Assembly: GCF_008698235.1 (NCBI RefSeq)
Contig: NZ_PEBH01000001.1
Coordinates: 161,520 to 225,519, forward strand
DNA from: Bifidobacterium rousetti
GTDB lineage: Bacteria; Actinomycetota; Actinomycetes; Actinomycetales; Bifidobacteriaceae
Reading direction: 5' to 3'
DNA length: 64,000 nt
The notes under the pieces are model-generated. The model did no database searches and had not been told where the DNA came from. It saw only the letters and a program-made list of their open reading frames with translations. Of this stretch, positions 1 through 11,501 are shown piece by piece (the first letter of the stretch is position 1; every line of letters begins with the position of its first letter). The position numbers and the translations under genes are program-made.

Positions 1-29
1 TCGGCTCGAAGAAGAAGCAGGGGGAATAG
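1..29 (+). CDS. C-terminal tail of a gene truncated by the window edge, probably pgsA
   Basis: Only the last codons are inside the window: a short lysine-rich tail (GSKKKQGE) ending in TAG at 27–29, ten bases before the cinA start. In actinobacteria the gene immediately upstream of cinA and clgR is usually pgsA, CDP-diacylglycerol–glycerol-3-phosphate 3-phosphatidyltransferase, a membrane phospholipid synthase with a basic tail. The identity is inferred from neighbourhood only; too little sequence is present to show a domain. Confidence 0.45.
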
Positions 30-38
30 GAAGCGAAC

Positions 39-623
39 ATGCAACCTGACACGCTCGCCGCGGCGCTGTTGCGGTGGTGCGAACGGCGCGGGCTCAAGAT
101 CGCCTGCGCCGAATCACTGACCGGAGGTCTTCTGGCCGACGCCTTCGTGCGCGTGCCGGGGGCCTCCAAGGTCTTTCTGGGATCCGCCGTCACCTATGAC
201 ATCAAGGCCAAGGCCAGGATCCTCGGCGTCGACAGGGCGCTGCTCGAGCGCGAGGGGGCGGTCCATCCCGAGGTCGCGCGGCAGATGGCCGCGTCCACCG
301 CGCACCTGTACGCGCAACCGGAATACGACGGCGCGATCGTGGGGCTGTCGACCACCGGCGTCGCCGGCCCCGGCCCTGACGGCGACAAGCCGGCCGGTCT
401 CGTCTACGCCGGCATCTCCGTTCCGGCTGCCCCGTCGATCCCCGACCTGCTCGCTCCGATGAGGGAGATTCCGGGCTCGCAGGGCGTCGTCGAGGACCGG
501 GACGGCCGCCTCACCGTGGCCGTCGAACTGAGGCTCGACGGGTCCCGCGAACAGGTGCGGACGCGCACCGTCGGCAGTCTCCTGCGAATCGTGAGCATAC
601 TCACAGGCATTTCACAGGAATAA
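39..623 (+). CDS. cinA: CinA C-terminal domain protein (nicotinamide-nucleotide amidohydrolase family)
   Basis: A 194-residue stand-alone CinA C-terminal (PncC-like) domain. The family deamidates nicotinamide mononucleotide to nicotinate mononucleotide in pyridine-nucleotide salvage. Family marks are the early CAESLTGGLLAD segment, then SAVTYD, and GVAGPGPDGDKPAGLVY with the conserved glycine-rich GxAGP loop near residues 108–125. The N-terminal molybdopterin-like domain of full-length CinA is absent, as is usual in actinobacteria. It starts ten bases after the preceding gene, so it is probably cotranscribed with it; a weak purine-rich stretch (AGGAAG) precedes ATG 39. Enzyme activity is inferred from the family. 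Confidence 0.88.
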   Translation: MQPDTLAAALLRWCERRGLKIACAESLTGGLLADAFVRVPGASKVFLGSAVTYDIKAKARILGVDRALLEREGAVHPEVARQMAASTAHLYAQPEYDGAIVGLSTTGVAGPGPDGDKPAGLVYAGISVPAAPSIPDLLAPMREIPGSQGVVEDRDGRLTVAVELRLDGSREQVRTRTVGSLLRIVSILTGISQE

Positions 624-633
624 AACCGGTCCC

Positions 634-654
634 GTTCGCTGTTGGTCGTAATAG
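634..654 (+). promoter_or_regulatory. Probable clgR promoter with a ClgR-like half site
   Basis: A GTTCGCT half site (634–640), matching the left half of ClgR operators described in other actinobacteria, lies just upstream of a possible -10 element TAATAG (649–654). The right half (GTCG) is imperfect. Autoregulation is known for ClgR in relatives; here it is only suggested. Confidence 0.35.
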
Positions 655-687
655 AAGGCAAACGAATCGTACGAAAGGGATGGGGTT

Positions 688-1209
688 ATGAGCACGATGA
701 CTCGCATTGAGGAGCAGAACGACATCAAGACCACTTCGATGGTGCGTCCGGGCACCGCGCGCATGCGCGAGCTGACCCCGGCCCAGCGTCGCGCTGTCAT
801 GTTCGCCCAGCAGCAGGTGATCATGGCCCGTGCCGCCAAGAAGGCGAAGGATGAGGCCGAGGAGGCCCGCCGTCGCATGTGGGACGAGGCCGAGAACGTC
901 GAGCGCGCTCCCCGCGCCGCGTCCGCATCCGCCGTCGAGTCCGCCAAGCCGCAGTCGCGCGATACGACCGAGCTGACGTTGCGCGAGGCCATCGGCCGCG
1001 TGCTGCGCGACCTGCGTTCGCGCGACCGCAAGACCCTGCGCGAGGTCAGCGAGAAGGCCGGTGTCTCGCTCGGATACCTTTCCGAGGTGGAGCGCGGGCA
1101 GAAGGAGGCCAGCTCCGAACTGCTGAGCTCCATCGCCGAGGCGCTGGGCGTCAGCACCGCGCAGCTGCTGCGCATGGTCGCCGACCGCCTCGACATGGTC
1201 GAGGCGTAA
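688..1209 (+). CDS. clgR: ClgR-type XRE helix-turn-helix activator of clp protease genes
   Basis: A 173-residue DNA-binding protein. The C-terminal half (about residues 92–170) is an XRE/Cro-type helix-turn-helix with [20 protein letters not shown], the recognition helix typical of ClgR. The first 90 residues are a charged, probably helical extension ([18 protein letters not shown]). ClgR activates clpP and clpC genes in streptomycetes, corynebacteria, mycobacteria and bifidobacteria; clpP1–clpP2 lie at the other end of this window. The position between cinA and recA matches the conserved actinobacterial locus. Start ATG 688 follows GAAAGGGATGGGG. The C-terminus ends in Glu-Ala rather than the Ala-Ala tail that makes Streptomyces ClgR a Clp substrate. 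Confidence 0.85.
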   Translation: MSTMTRIEEQNDIKTTSMVRPGTARMRELTPAQRRAVMFAQQQVIMARAAKKAKDEAEEARRRMWDEAENVERAPRAASASAVESAKPQSRDTTELTLREAIGRVLRDLRSRDRKTLREVSEKAGVSLGYLSEVERGQKEASSELLSSIAEALGVSTAQLLRMVADRLDMVEA

Positions 1210-1274
1210 CGAAGTCGGACGGAAGAAGTAGCCGGTGGCGGCGTAGGCCGGCCACCGGCTACACTTATGTGCCC

Positions 1275-1508
1275 GTGAGGGAACGTGAATTCTGGCAGTT
1301 GCTTGAAGAGGTGTTCGGCCGCAGCTACGGGCGGGCGCTGTCGCGCGATCAGGAGCTGACCGCGCTGGACAACATGACCGTCGTCGAGGCGCTGGAGTCG
1401 GGGGAGGAGCCCCGTGTCGTCTGGAACGTGCTGTGCGACCAGATGGGCATCCCCGATTCGGCGCGTTGGGGGCGCGATCACAACGCGCCGCCGATGCCCG
1501 CACGATGA
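1275..1508 (+). CDS. DUF3046 family small protein
   Basis: A 77-residue protein beginning VREREFWQLLEEVFG, which matches the start of the actinobacterial DUF3046 family (EFW..., a conserved VFG, then a V.EAL..GE.P..VW segment). Members sit directly upstream of recA in many actinobacteria; no function is known. Start GTG 1275 is chosen because family members begin two or three residues before EFW; an in-frame GTG at 1269 is possible. There is no clear ribosome-binding site, and a T-rich -10-like stretch (TACACTTAT) lies just upstream, so it may be leaderless. Confidence 0.75.
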   Translation: MREREFWQLLEEVFGRSYGRALSRDQELTALDNMTVVEALESGEEPRVVWNVLCDQMGIPDSARWGRDHNAPPMPAR

Positions 1509-1577
1509 GGTGGAACATCGTTTTTCCGTCTTTCCTTGTGCCTTTTCGGTGCCTTTCGGCGTGTCCTGACGAAAATT

Positions 1578-1608
1578 CGAACAAATGTTCGCGTCTGTGG
1601 GCTATAGT
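1578..1608 (+). promoter_or_regulatory. recA promoter with consensus LexA (SOS) box
   Basis: The palindrome CGAACAAATGTTCG at 1578–1591 is a perfect match to the actinobacterial/Bacillus-type SOS box CGAAC-N4-GTTCG. It overlaps where the -35 element would be for the -10 hexamer TATAGT at 1603–1608. LexA binding here would block RNA polymerase. The transcript would have a leader of about 200 bases before recA. The rest of the 310-base gap from 1509 to 1818 holds no gene; an 11-base direct repeat (ACTCGTGCGGG twice near 1660–1681) is visible. Confidence 0.88.
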
Positions 1609-1818
1609 GGTCTCCAGCGAATATGACAATGCGGAATCGATGTGGTCGATTCCCCTCCACTCGTGCGGGACTCGTGCGGGACGCCCATGGGCACGTCCGT
1701 GAATGTTGTGCACATCGGCGGGGCTTCGACCACATGGGCCGGTGCGCCTTGCCAAGCGTGAAACGCGTTGCGTAGCGTGAGGGGCGATCATCAGCCACAA
1801 CCGTCGAAGGAGTACACC

Positions 1819-3054
<1,236 letters not shown>

Positions 3055-3056
3055 CG

Positions 3057-3770
3057 ATGATCAGTGCCGAGGAGTTCCTCCGGCGCCATCCCGTCGCGCC
3101 GGAGGAGGACGCCGGGCGCCACACGTACGGGGATTCCATGCGCGGCGAAGGCATCCGCGAGCGTTTCGTGGGGAGGCCCGTCCAATCTCGTCCCGGTCAG
3201 AGAACCGACGTCGATGACTCCGATGGGGAGGCGTCTGATGGCGGCGATTCCCTCGCCGCCCGCACTCCGCGGTTCTCCCGCTGGGGGAGGGGATCCGGCG
3301 AGGTGGAGAATCCGGCCGACGCCGACGCCTGCCGTGAGGCGGCCCTTCGATTGCTGGACGCCGCGGCGCGGTCGTCCGGTACGCTGCGTGGCAGGCTGCT
3401 CGACAGGGGATACGCCGCGGATGTCGTCGACGAGGTCATCGACCGGCTGACCGAGCTTCATCTGCTCGACGACCGCGACTACGCCGAATCGGTGGTGCGT
3501 AGCTGCGCCGGTCGCATGATGGGCCGGCGTGGAACAGTCATGGAGCTCACACGCAAGGGCGTCGACCGCGCGATGGCCGCCTCCGTGGCCGACGAGGCCG
3601 AGCGTCAGGGCGTGTTCGAGGATGCCGCATGGGAGCTCGGGCGTCAGGTGGCGCGCCGGACCGAGGGGCTTGAGCGGCAGGTGCGCCAGCGCCGCCTGTG
3701 GTCGGCCGGCGGGCGAAAGGGACACGATCCCGAAACGCTGCGCCGGGTCGCGCACGAACTGCTGGACTGA
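3057..3770 (+). CDS. recX: Regulatory protein RecX
   Basis: A 237-residue RecX that limits RecA filament growth and activity. The RecX core occupies the C-terminal two thirds: three-helix repeats with SSGTLRGRLLDRGY, VVDEVIDRLTELHLLDDRDYAESVV and a terminal LRRVAHELLD. ATG 3057 begins two bases after the recA stop and has no separate Shine-Dalgarno, so translation is probably coupled to recA. The first 90 residues are an unusual low-complexity, Arg/Asp/Ser-rich extension encoded by a GC-rich hairpin-prone stretch (about 3230–3295); this is longer than the average RecX. Confidence 0.92.
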   Translation: MISAEEFLRRHPVAPEEDAGRHTYGDSMRGEGIRERFVGRPVQSRPGQRTDVDDSDGEASDGGDSLAARTPRFSRWGRGSGEVENPADADACREAALRLLDAAARSSGTLRGRLLDRGYAADVVDEVIDRLTELHLLDDRDYAESVVRSCAGRMMGRRGTVMELTRKGVDRAMAASVADEAERQGVFEDAAWELGRQVARRTEGLERQVRQRRLWSAGGRKGHDPETLRRVAHELLD

Positions 3771-3812
3771 GCCTCCGGCTCAGGTGGTATCGGGTGTTAT
3801 CCGTGGGCTATG

Positions 3813-3818
3813 TATAAT
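3813..3818 (+). promoter_or_regulatory. -10 element of rnpB promoter
   Basis: A perfect TATAAT hexamer lies nine bases before the base-paired 5' end of the RNase P RNA. No convincing -35 was seen (the region 17 bases upstream reads TCGGGT-like). Confidence 0.65.
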
Positions 3819-3826
3819 GGTCCGCT

Positions 3827-4200
3827 TGTGAGACCTCTTGATGGCCGCGGTCGCGGACTTCATTGCGAGTGACTGAGGAACTTCCGGGCTCCACAGAGCA
3901 CGATGGCGGATAACGTCCGCCCAGGGTGACCTGAGAGATAGCGCAGCAGAGAACAGACCGCCCGTCCACGACGGGTAAGGGTGAAACGGTGGTGTAAGAG
4001 ACCACCGGGCCGCTGGTAACAGTGAGCCGCATGGCAAGCCTCATCGGGAGCAAGGCCAAGCAGATGGCGGTAAGGGCTGCTCGCCCGTGCCATCGGGTAG
4101 GCTGCTAGAGCCTGGCGGCGACGTCAGGTCGAGATGGATGGCCATCCGTTCCCGCGTTCGCGCGGGAACGACAGAACCCGGGGTATAAGGGGTCTCACTT
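3827..4200 (+). ncRNA. rnpB: RNase P RNA (bacterial type A)
   Basis: Catalytic RNA that removes tRNA 5' leaders. The 5' GUGAGACC (3828–3835) pairs with GGUCUCAC (4191–4198) as helix P1. Conserved core elements follow in order: the GAGGAA…UCCGGGCUCC segment with ACAGAGCA (3875–3900), GGGUGACCUGAGAGA, CAGAGAACAGACCGCC, GGUAAGGGUGAAACGGUGGUGUAAGAGACCACCGG, and the 3' ACAGAAC…GGGGUAUAA. Length is about 374 nt. The usual GAGGAAAGUCC reads GAGGAACUUCC here. A T-rich run (TTTTCTTTT, about 4199–4208) follows. Ends are approximate. Confidence 0.94.
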
Positions 4201-4368
4201 TTCTTTTGGTTTCCTGCGACTTCCCGCATCCTCCCCGGTCCGGGATCACCCGATCCGTTGGGGTCGGCGGCAAACGCACAGCATACACACCGGAATATTT
4301 CACGGCGAAGTCGGAAAAGAAACATATCGCTCCCCGCGAGTTCTACCGTCGTTTACGCGAGGTTCGTC

Positions 4369-4374
4369 TACAAT
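4369..4374 (+). promoter_or_regulatory. -10 element for hpf in the 4201–4449 gap
   Basis: TACAAT lies about 75 bases upstream of the hpf start and would give a leader of roughly 70 nt. No clear -35 was found at the standard spacing. The remainder of the 249-base gap between rnpB and hpf shows no gene. Confidence 0.45.
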
Positions 4375-4449
4375 GATTCATACCCGGCCGGTGAAGACGC
4401 CGATCGGGACGCAAATAGCGGGCAACCGCTTGAGTCAAGGGAGGTCCAC

Positions 4450-5115
4450 ATGGAAATCGTCGTTACCGGACGTCACACGCAGGTCAAGCAGAGGTTCCGT
4501 GATGTCGTAGAGAGCAAGATGAATCGTGTGACCGCTATCGCCCCGGATGCGCAGCGCGCGCAGATCGTGCTCACGCACGAGGGCAACCCGCGTCAGGCGG
4601 ACACCGCCAAGCGCGTGGAAATCACCATTATCGCCGGTCGCACCGTGGTGCGCGCCGAGGCCTCGAGCGCCGATGAGTTCAGCGCGCTCGACATGGCGCT
4701 CGACAAGCTGACCCTCCGCCTGCGCCGCACCCGCGACCGCCGCAAGGATCACCGTCGCGGTTACACCAATCCCGCTCCCGTCGATCTGGGCGTCGTCGAG
4801 CCCGAGGTCGTGGAGGAGAGCGAAGCGGAGGAGCCGAACAACAGCCCCGCCGCCGCGGTCGCCTCCGATCTGGGTCCGGGCGAGTCCGTGGAGGTCCAGG
4901 TCGGCGATACGCCGATCGTCATCCGCCGCAAGCTGCACCTGGCCGAGCCGATGAGCATCGACGAGGCCCTGTACGAGATGGAGCTGATCGGACACGACTT
5001 CTTCCTGTTCGTCAACAAGGAGACCGGTCGCCCGTCCGTCGTCTACCACCGTCACGGCTGGAGCTACGGCGTGTTCGAGATCGACACCCCGGAGAACGTC
5101 GCGAAGGGCAAGTGA
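4450..5115 (+). CDS. hpf: Long-form ribosome hibernation promoting factor
   Basis: A 221-residue long HPF. The N-terminal ribosomal S30AE/YfiA domain (residues 1–105, starting MEIVVTGRHTQVKQRF) binds the 30S decoding region, and the C-terminal domain (about 160–221, VIRRKLHLAEPMSIDEALYEM…FFLFVNKETGRPSVVYHRHG) dimerises to pair two 70S ribosomes into inactive 100S particles. The two are joined by an acidic linker. Start ATG 4450 follows AAGGGAGG at 4437–4444; an upstream in-frame start would add unrelated sequence. It stands alone between rnpB and secA. Confidence 0.95.
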   Translation: MEIVVTGRHTQVKQRFRDVVESKMNRVTAIAPDAQRAQIVLTHEGNPRQADTAKRVEITIIAGRTVVRAEASSADEFSALDMALDKLTLRLRRTRDRRKDHRRGYTNPAPVDLGVVEPEVVEESEAEEPNNSPAAAVASDLGPGESVEVQVGDTPIVIRRKLHLAEPMSIDEALYEMELIGHDFFLFVNKETGRPSVVYHRHGWSYGVFEIDTPENVAKGK

Positions 5116-5183
5116 TCCGGGAACGATCCGCAATCCAATGGCAATCCAATAATCCATTCCAGATGATCCATTGAAGGATCGCA

Positions 5184-5221
5184 GGGGCTCCCTCGCCGAG
5201 GACATCGCGCGGGGGAGCCCC
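5184..5221 (+). terminator. Hairpin downstream of hpf
   Basis: GGGGCTCCC (5184–5192) and GGGAGCCCC (5213–5221) form a nine-pair stem with a 20-base loop that can pair further (CGCG/CGCG). There is no T-run, so termination would be weak or factor-dependent. Confidence 0.55.
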
Positions 5222-5312
5222 TTCGCATGCCCCGCGCGACTTTTCCATCACCTTTCCCATGCCTTCCCATACCTCAATGTGGGAATACGGCGACGTTATC
5301 GGCAATGTCGCG

Positions 5313-5318
5313 TATGAT
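5313..5318 (+). promoter_or_regulatory. -10 element upstream of secA
   Basis: TATGAT lies about 113 bases before the secA GTG start. It falls in the 315-base gap 5116–5430, which otherwise contains only the hpf hairpin and no gene. Confidence 0.4.
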
Positions 5319-5430
5319 GGTCGGCAGTGTGTCCGCCGCCCGTGCATCGTCAACGCGATGCACGAGACCGACAAACAGTTCGTACACATGTGACAGGCGG
5401 CGGACGTAACGAACGACACAGGAGCGAATA

Positions 5431-8325
<2,895 letters not shown>

Positions 8326-8349
8326 GCTGACCGCTCTGCACGAATGAAG

Positions 8350-8391
8350 AAAGCCCCGCTGGTTCACGTGATGATGAATCGGCGGGGCTTT
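8350..8391. terminator. Terminator between secA and the convergent tetR gene
   Basis: AAAGCCCCGC (8350–8359) pairs perfectly with GCGGGGCTTT (8382–8391) across a 22-base loop. The A/T ends on both sides allow it to work in both directions. Confidence 0.85.
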
Positions 8392-8402
8392 CCCGTATCT
8401 AC

Positions 8403-9155
8403 TCAGCGAGTTTCCGCTGTCTCTGTCGTTTCGTCGAGCAGCTGCAGGTTCTCCCGGTAGACCTCGGGCCCCGAATGCGAGATCAGGTTCGAGGTCATGC
8501 CGACCATGAGTTCGATGGACTCCCGCCTGCCTCGGCGGAACCAGTCTTTGAGCATGTTCACGACCCCTCCGGCGATGTAGCCGAACTGGTAGTCGATGAG
8601 CGTCTTCGCCATCGTCGGGTCGACCATCGTCGGGTCGACCGTCATCCGATCAGTCGTCGTCTCGCCGGCGCCGGACGCGTCGTCCGCGCCGGCCACGCCG
8701 TCGGTCCCGATGGCGTGGCCGGTGGTTATCCCCAGAGTGATCTGCGGCGCGACCGTCTCGGTGCAGACCTTGGAAATCGCGTCGATGATGTCTGCGTACA
8801 ACCCGCAGCCGGACGGCGTCGACAGCAGCGAGAGGAGCTGTTCCCGTCCGTCCAGTGACATGTAGACCTCGCGAATGAACGGCCGGTAGTCGCCGTTGCA
8901 CATCTCCTGGGTGTGCCGGTGCGTCATGTCCGTGTACATGTCGATCAGATCGAGCCTGAGTTGGTCGAACATGTCGTATACATCGTGGTAGTGCGCGTAG
9001 AACGTGACGCGGTTGACATCGGCCAGTTCCGTCAGTTCGGTGACCGTGATCCTGTTCAGGGGCTTGTCGGCCAGCAGACGTAGCAGCGCCTCCTGCAGAA
9101 GAAGACGCGTGCGCCGTGTTCGGCGATCCATTTTGACGTCATTTTTAGTGTTCAT
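8403..9155 (-). CDS. TetR/AcrR family transcriptional regulator
   Basis: A 250-residue repressor-type protein. The N-terminal TetR helix-turn-helix spans about residues 8–60 (RTRLLLQEALLRLLADKPLNRI…NRVTFYAHYHDVYDMF); the C-terminal ligand/dimer region is long and contains a Gly/Asp/Thr-rich insertion with a repeated TMVDPTM-like stretch around residue 165. It is divergent from the exporter gene at 9318, with palindromic operator-like sites in the 162-base gap, so it most likely represses that operon and itself. Start ATG 9155 has AGGA nine bases upstream. The inducer is unknown. Confidence 0.88.
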   Translation of the reverse strand: MNTKNDVKMDRRTRRTRLLLQEALLRLLADKPLNRITVTELTELADVNRVTFYAHYHDVYDMFDQLRLDLIDMYTDMTHRHTQEMCNGDYRPFIREVYMSLDGREQLLSLLSTPSGCGLYADIIDAISKVCTETVAPQITLGITTGHAIGTDGVAGADDASGAGETTTDRMTVDPTMVDPTMAKTLIDYQFGYIAGGVVNMLKDWFRRGRRESIELMVGMTSNLISHSGPEVYRENLQLLDETTETAETR

Positions 9156-9165
9156 TGTCGTTTTT

Positions 9166-9180
9166 CCTACAGCTGTTGGT
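9166..9180. promoter_or_regulatory. Operator-like site near the tetR start
   Basis: CCTACAGCTGTTGGT contains the 8-base palindrome ACAGCTGT and resembles the reverse complement of the site at 9265–9275 (shared pattern CTACARCTGTTG). It lies just upstream of the TetR start codon. Confidence 0.4.
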
Positions 9181-9264
9181 CATATTCGTAGCTTATCCAT
9201 CGGAAGGCGTCCAAGCTGATGGTTGCAAGGCGATCCGGCGTCTCCAATAATGATACCCCGTAAG

Positions 9265-9275
9265 ACAACAGTTGT
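9265..9275. promoter_or_regulatory. Operator palindrome upstream of the MMPL gene
   Basis: ACAACAGTTGT is a perfect 11-base palindrome (ACAAC-A-GTTGT), about 43 bases upstream of the exporter start, and is a likely TetR target. A weaker copy (ACGGCTGT) follows near 9286. Confidence 0.5.
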
Positions 9276-9317
9276 AGTAAAACACACGGCTGTAAGGAAA
9301 CTGTCAGGGGGTATCCG

Positions 9318-11501
9318 GTGCGACGGATCATCAACGGCTTTCTGAAACATCGCGTCATCGTGATCGTCGTCTTCGCGATGCTGACGATACTCGGGGCGAT
9401 CGCCTATCCACAGGTCAAAGTCAACTATTCGTTCGCCGACTACCTGCCGAAGGACGCGCCGTCCGTCATCGCGCTCGACGACATGAAGGCGTCCTTCGAC
9501 GCGGGTGTGCCGAACGCGCGCCTGTACGTCGAGGACATCACCGCAACGCAGGCGGACCGGCTCGCCGACGATCTGGCCGACATCGACGGCGTCGATGAGG
9601 TCATGTGGCTCGGCTCGGTCGTCGACACCAAGGCGCCGGCGGAGATCCAGGACGCGGACACCGTCTCTTCGTGGAAAACGGACAAGGGGTACCTGTACCA
9701 GCTGACCATCGACTCGTCCAAGCTGGTTGACGCGGTGCCCGAGGCCCGGGCCGTGGCCGAACAAGCGCATGCGGCGCGCGTGACGATGACCGGCGACGGC
9801 GTCACCACGGCTGAGGCCCAGGGATCCACCGCCACCGAGATCGTGCTGATCATGGCCATCGCCGTGGCGATCGTCGTCGGCATCCTGCTCATCACCTCGC
9901 ATTCATGGTTCGAGCCGGTGATCTTCCTCATCGTCATCGGCGTCGCGATCGTAATGAACATGGGGTCGAACATCATACTCGGCGAGATCAGCTTCGTCAG
10001 CCAGATCTGCGGAGCCATTCTCCAGCTCGCCGTGTCCATGGACTACGCGATCGTGCTGCTGCACACGTTCCGCAGAGTGGAGAAGGAGATGCCCGGCGCC
10101 ACGCCGGTCAAGGCGATGACCGAGACCGTGATCCGCAGTTTCACGGTGATCCTGAGCTCGGCGGCCGTCACCTTCTTCGGATTCCTCTCGCTGACGGTCA
10201 TGCGCTTTGGCATCGGCGTGAACATGGGCATCGTGCTTTCCAAGGGCATCGTGTTCAGCTTCCTGTCGATCATGATGCTCATGCCCTGCCTGATCCTCGT
10301 GTGTCTCAAACCGTTGAACGCACTGGAGCACAGGTATCTCATGCCCTCGTTCTCCCGGTTCGCGCGAGTCTCGATGCGCATCGCCCTGCCGGCGGCGCTG
10401 GCGATCCTCATCGCCGCCGTTCCCGCCTATGTGGCGCAGGATCGCAATGACTTCATCTACGGCTCGGCTGACTTCGTGCAGCCGGGCAGCCGGCTCAAAT
10501 CCGACGCCGACCACGTCAACGACGCCTTCGGCCGCTCGGAGACATGGGTCATCATGGTCCCCGAAGGACGATGGTCGGATGAGCAGGCCGTCATCGACGA
10601 CGTCGAACAGCTGCCGCACGTCACCGACGTCACCTCGTACATCACCATGGCCGGCAGGGCGATGCCGACCGCCATCGTCCCCGGCAATCAGCTGGACCAG
10701 CTCATCTCGCACGGATGGTCGCGTCTCGTCGTATCGATGGATGTGCAGACCGAATCGAAGGACGCCTACGCGCTTGTGCCCGAGGTGCGTGACACCGTCG
10801 CTCGTCATTACGGCGAGGACTACCGACTGGTCGGCACGACGGTGAGCACCTACGATCTGAGGGATGTGGTGCGCGCCGACACCGGCAAGGTGCGTTTGTT
10901 CTCCATCGGCAGCATCGCGCTCGTGCTGCTCATCGTGTTCCGGTCGATCGCGATTCCGGTCGTCGTGCTGCTCGCCATCGAAATCTCGATCTGGCTCAAC
11001 CTCGCCGTGCCATACGTGACCGGCGACACCATCAACTACATCGGATACCTCGTCATCGAGGCCGTGCAGCTCGGAGCGGCCGTCGACTACGGCATCATCT
11101 ACACACGCGAATATCTGGACCAGCGACGACGGCACGGGCCACATGAGGCGACACGCCTGTCCATCCAGCATTCCGCGATCACGATCCTCACCTCGGCCAC
11201 GATCCTCATCAGCGCCGGATTCGCCGTGTGGCGCATCGCCTCCAACGGCGTGATCAGCGAGATCGGCCTGCTCATCTCCCGCGGCGCCCTCGTCTCGATG
11301 CTGCTCATGTTCCTGCTGCTGCCGTGGCTGTTCCGCGTATCCGACGGGCTGATACGACGCACCTCGATCGGACTGGGCCTCCGCGACGACGAACAATCCG
11401 GCGCGCGATCCGGCGCGCGATCCGATCACCCCAATGACCAACCCGCCACCCAATTGACGACCAATACCGCCACCCACACCATGAAGGAGATCGCACGATG
11501 A
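9318..11501 (+). CDS. MMPL/RND family membrane transporter
   Basis: A 727-residue integral membrane protein with two tandem MMPL modules. Each has an N-terminal membrane helix, an extracytoplasmic loop (VIALDDMKASFDAGVPNARL…; SETWVIMVPEGRWS…) and a block of five helices. Conserved Asp/Tyr positions occur in SMDYAIVLLHTFRR and in the second module AAVDYGIIYTREYLDQRRR, as expected for proton-driven RND-type exporters. Start GTG 9318 follows CAGGGGGT. It overlaps the next gene by four bases (ATGA), so the two are cotranscribed and probably act together. The substrate is unknown. A short Ser-Gly-Ala-Arg repeat lies in the C-terminal tail. Confidence 0.88.
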   Translation: MRRIINGFLKHRVIVIVVFAMLTILGAIAYPQVKVNYSFADYLPKDAPSVIALDDMKASFDAGVPNARLYVEDITATQADRLADDLADIDGVDEVMWLGSVVDTKAPAEIQDADTVSSWKTDKGYLYQLTIDSSKLVDAVPEARAVAEQAHAARVTMTGDGVTTAEAQGSTATEIVLIMAIAVAIVVGILLITSHSWFEPVIFLIVIGVAIVMNMGSNIILGEISFVSQICGAILQLAVSMDYAIVLLHTFRRVEKEMPGATPVKAMTETVIRSFTVILSSAAVTFFGFLSLTVMRFGIGVNMGIVLSKGIVFSFLSIMMLMPCLILVCLKPLNALEHRYLMPSFSRFARVSMRIALPAALAILIAAVPAYVAQDRNDFIYGSADFVQPGSRLKSDADHVNDAFGRSETWVIMVPEGRWSDEQAVIDDVEQLPHVTDVTSYITMAGRAMPTAIVPGNQLDQLISHGWSRLVVSMDVQTESKDAYALVPEVRDTVARHYGEDYRLVGTTVSTYDLRDVVRADTGKVRLFSIGSIALVLLIVFRSIAIPVVVLLAIEISIWLNLAVPYVTGDTINYIGYLVIEAVQLGAAVDYGIIYTREYLDQRRRHGPHEATRLSIQHSAITILTSATILISAGFAVWRIASNGVISEIGLLISRGALVSMLLMFLLLPWLFRVSDGLIRRTSIGLGLRDDEQSGARSGARSDHPNDQPATQLTTNTATHTMKEIAR

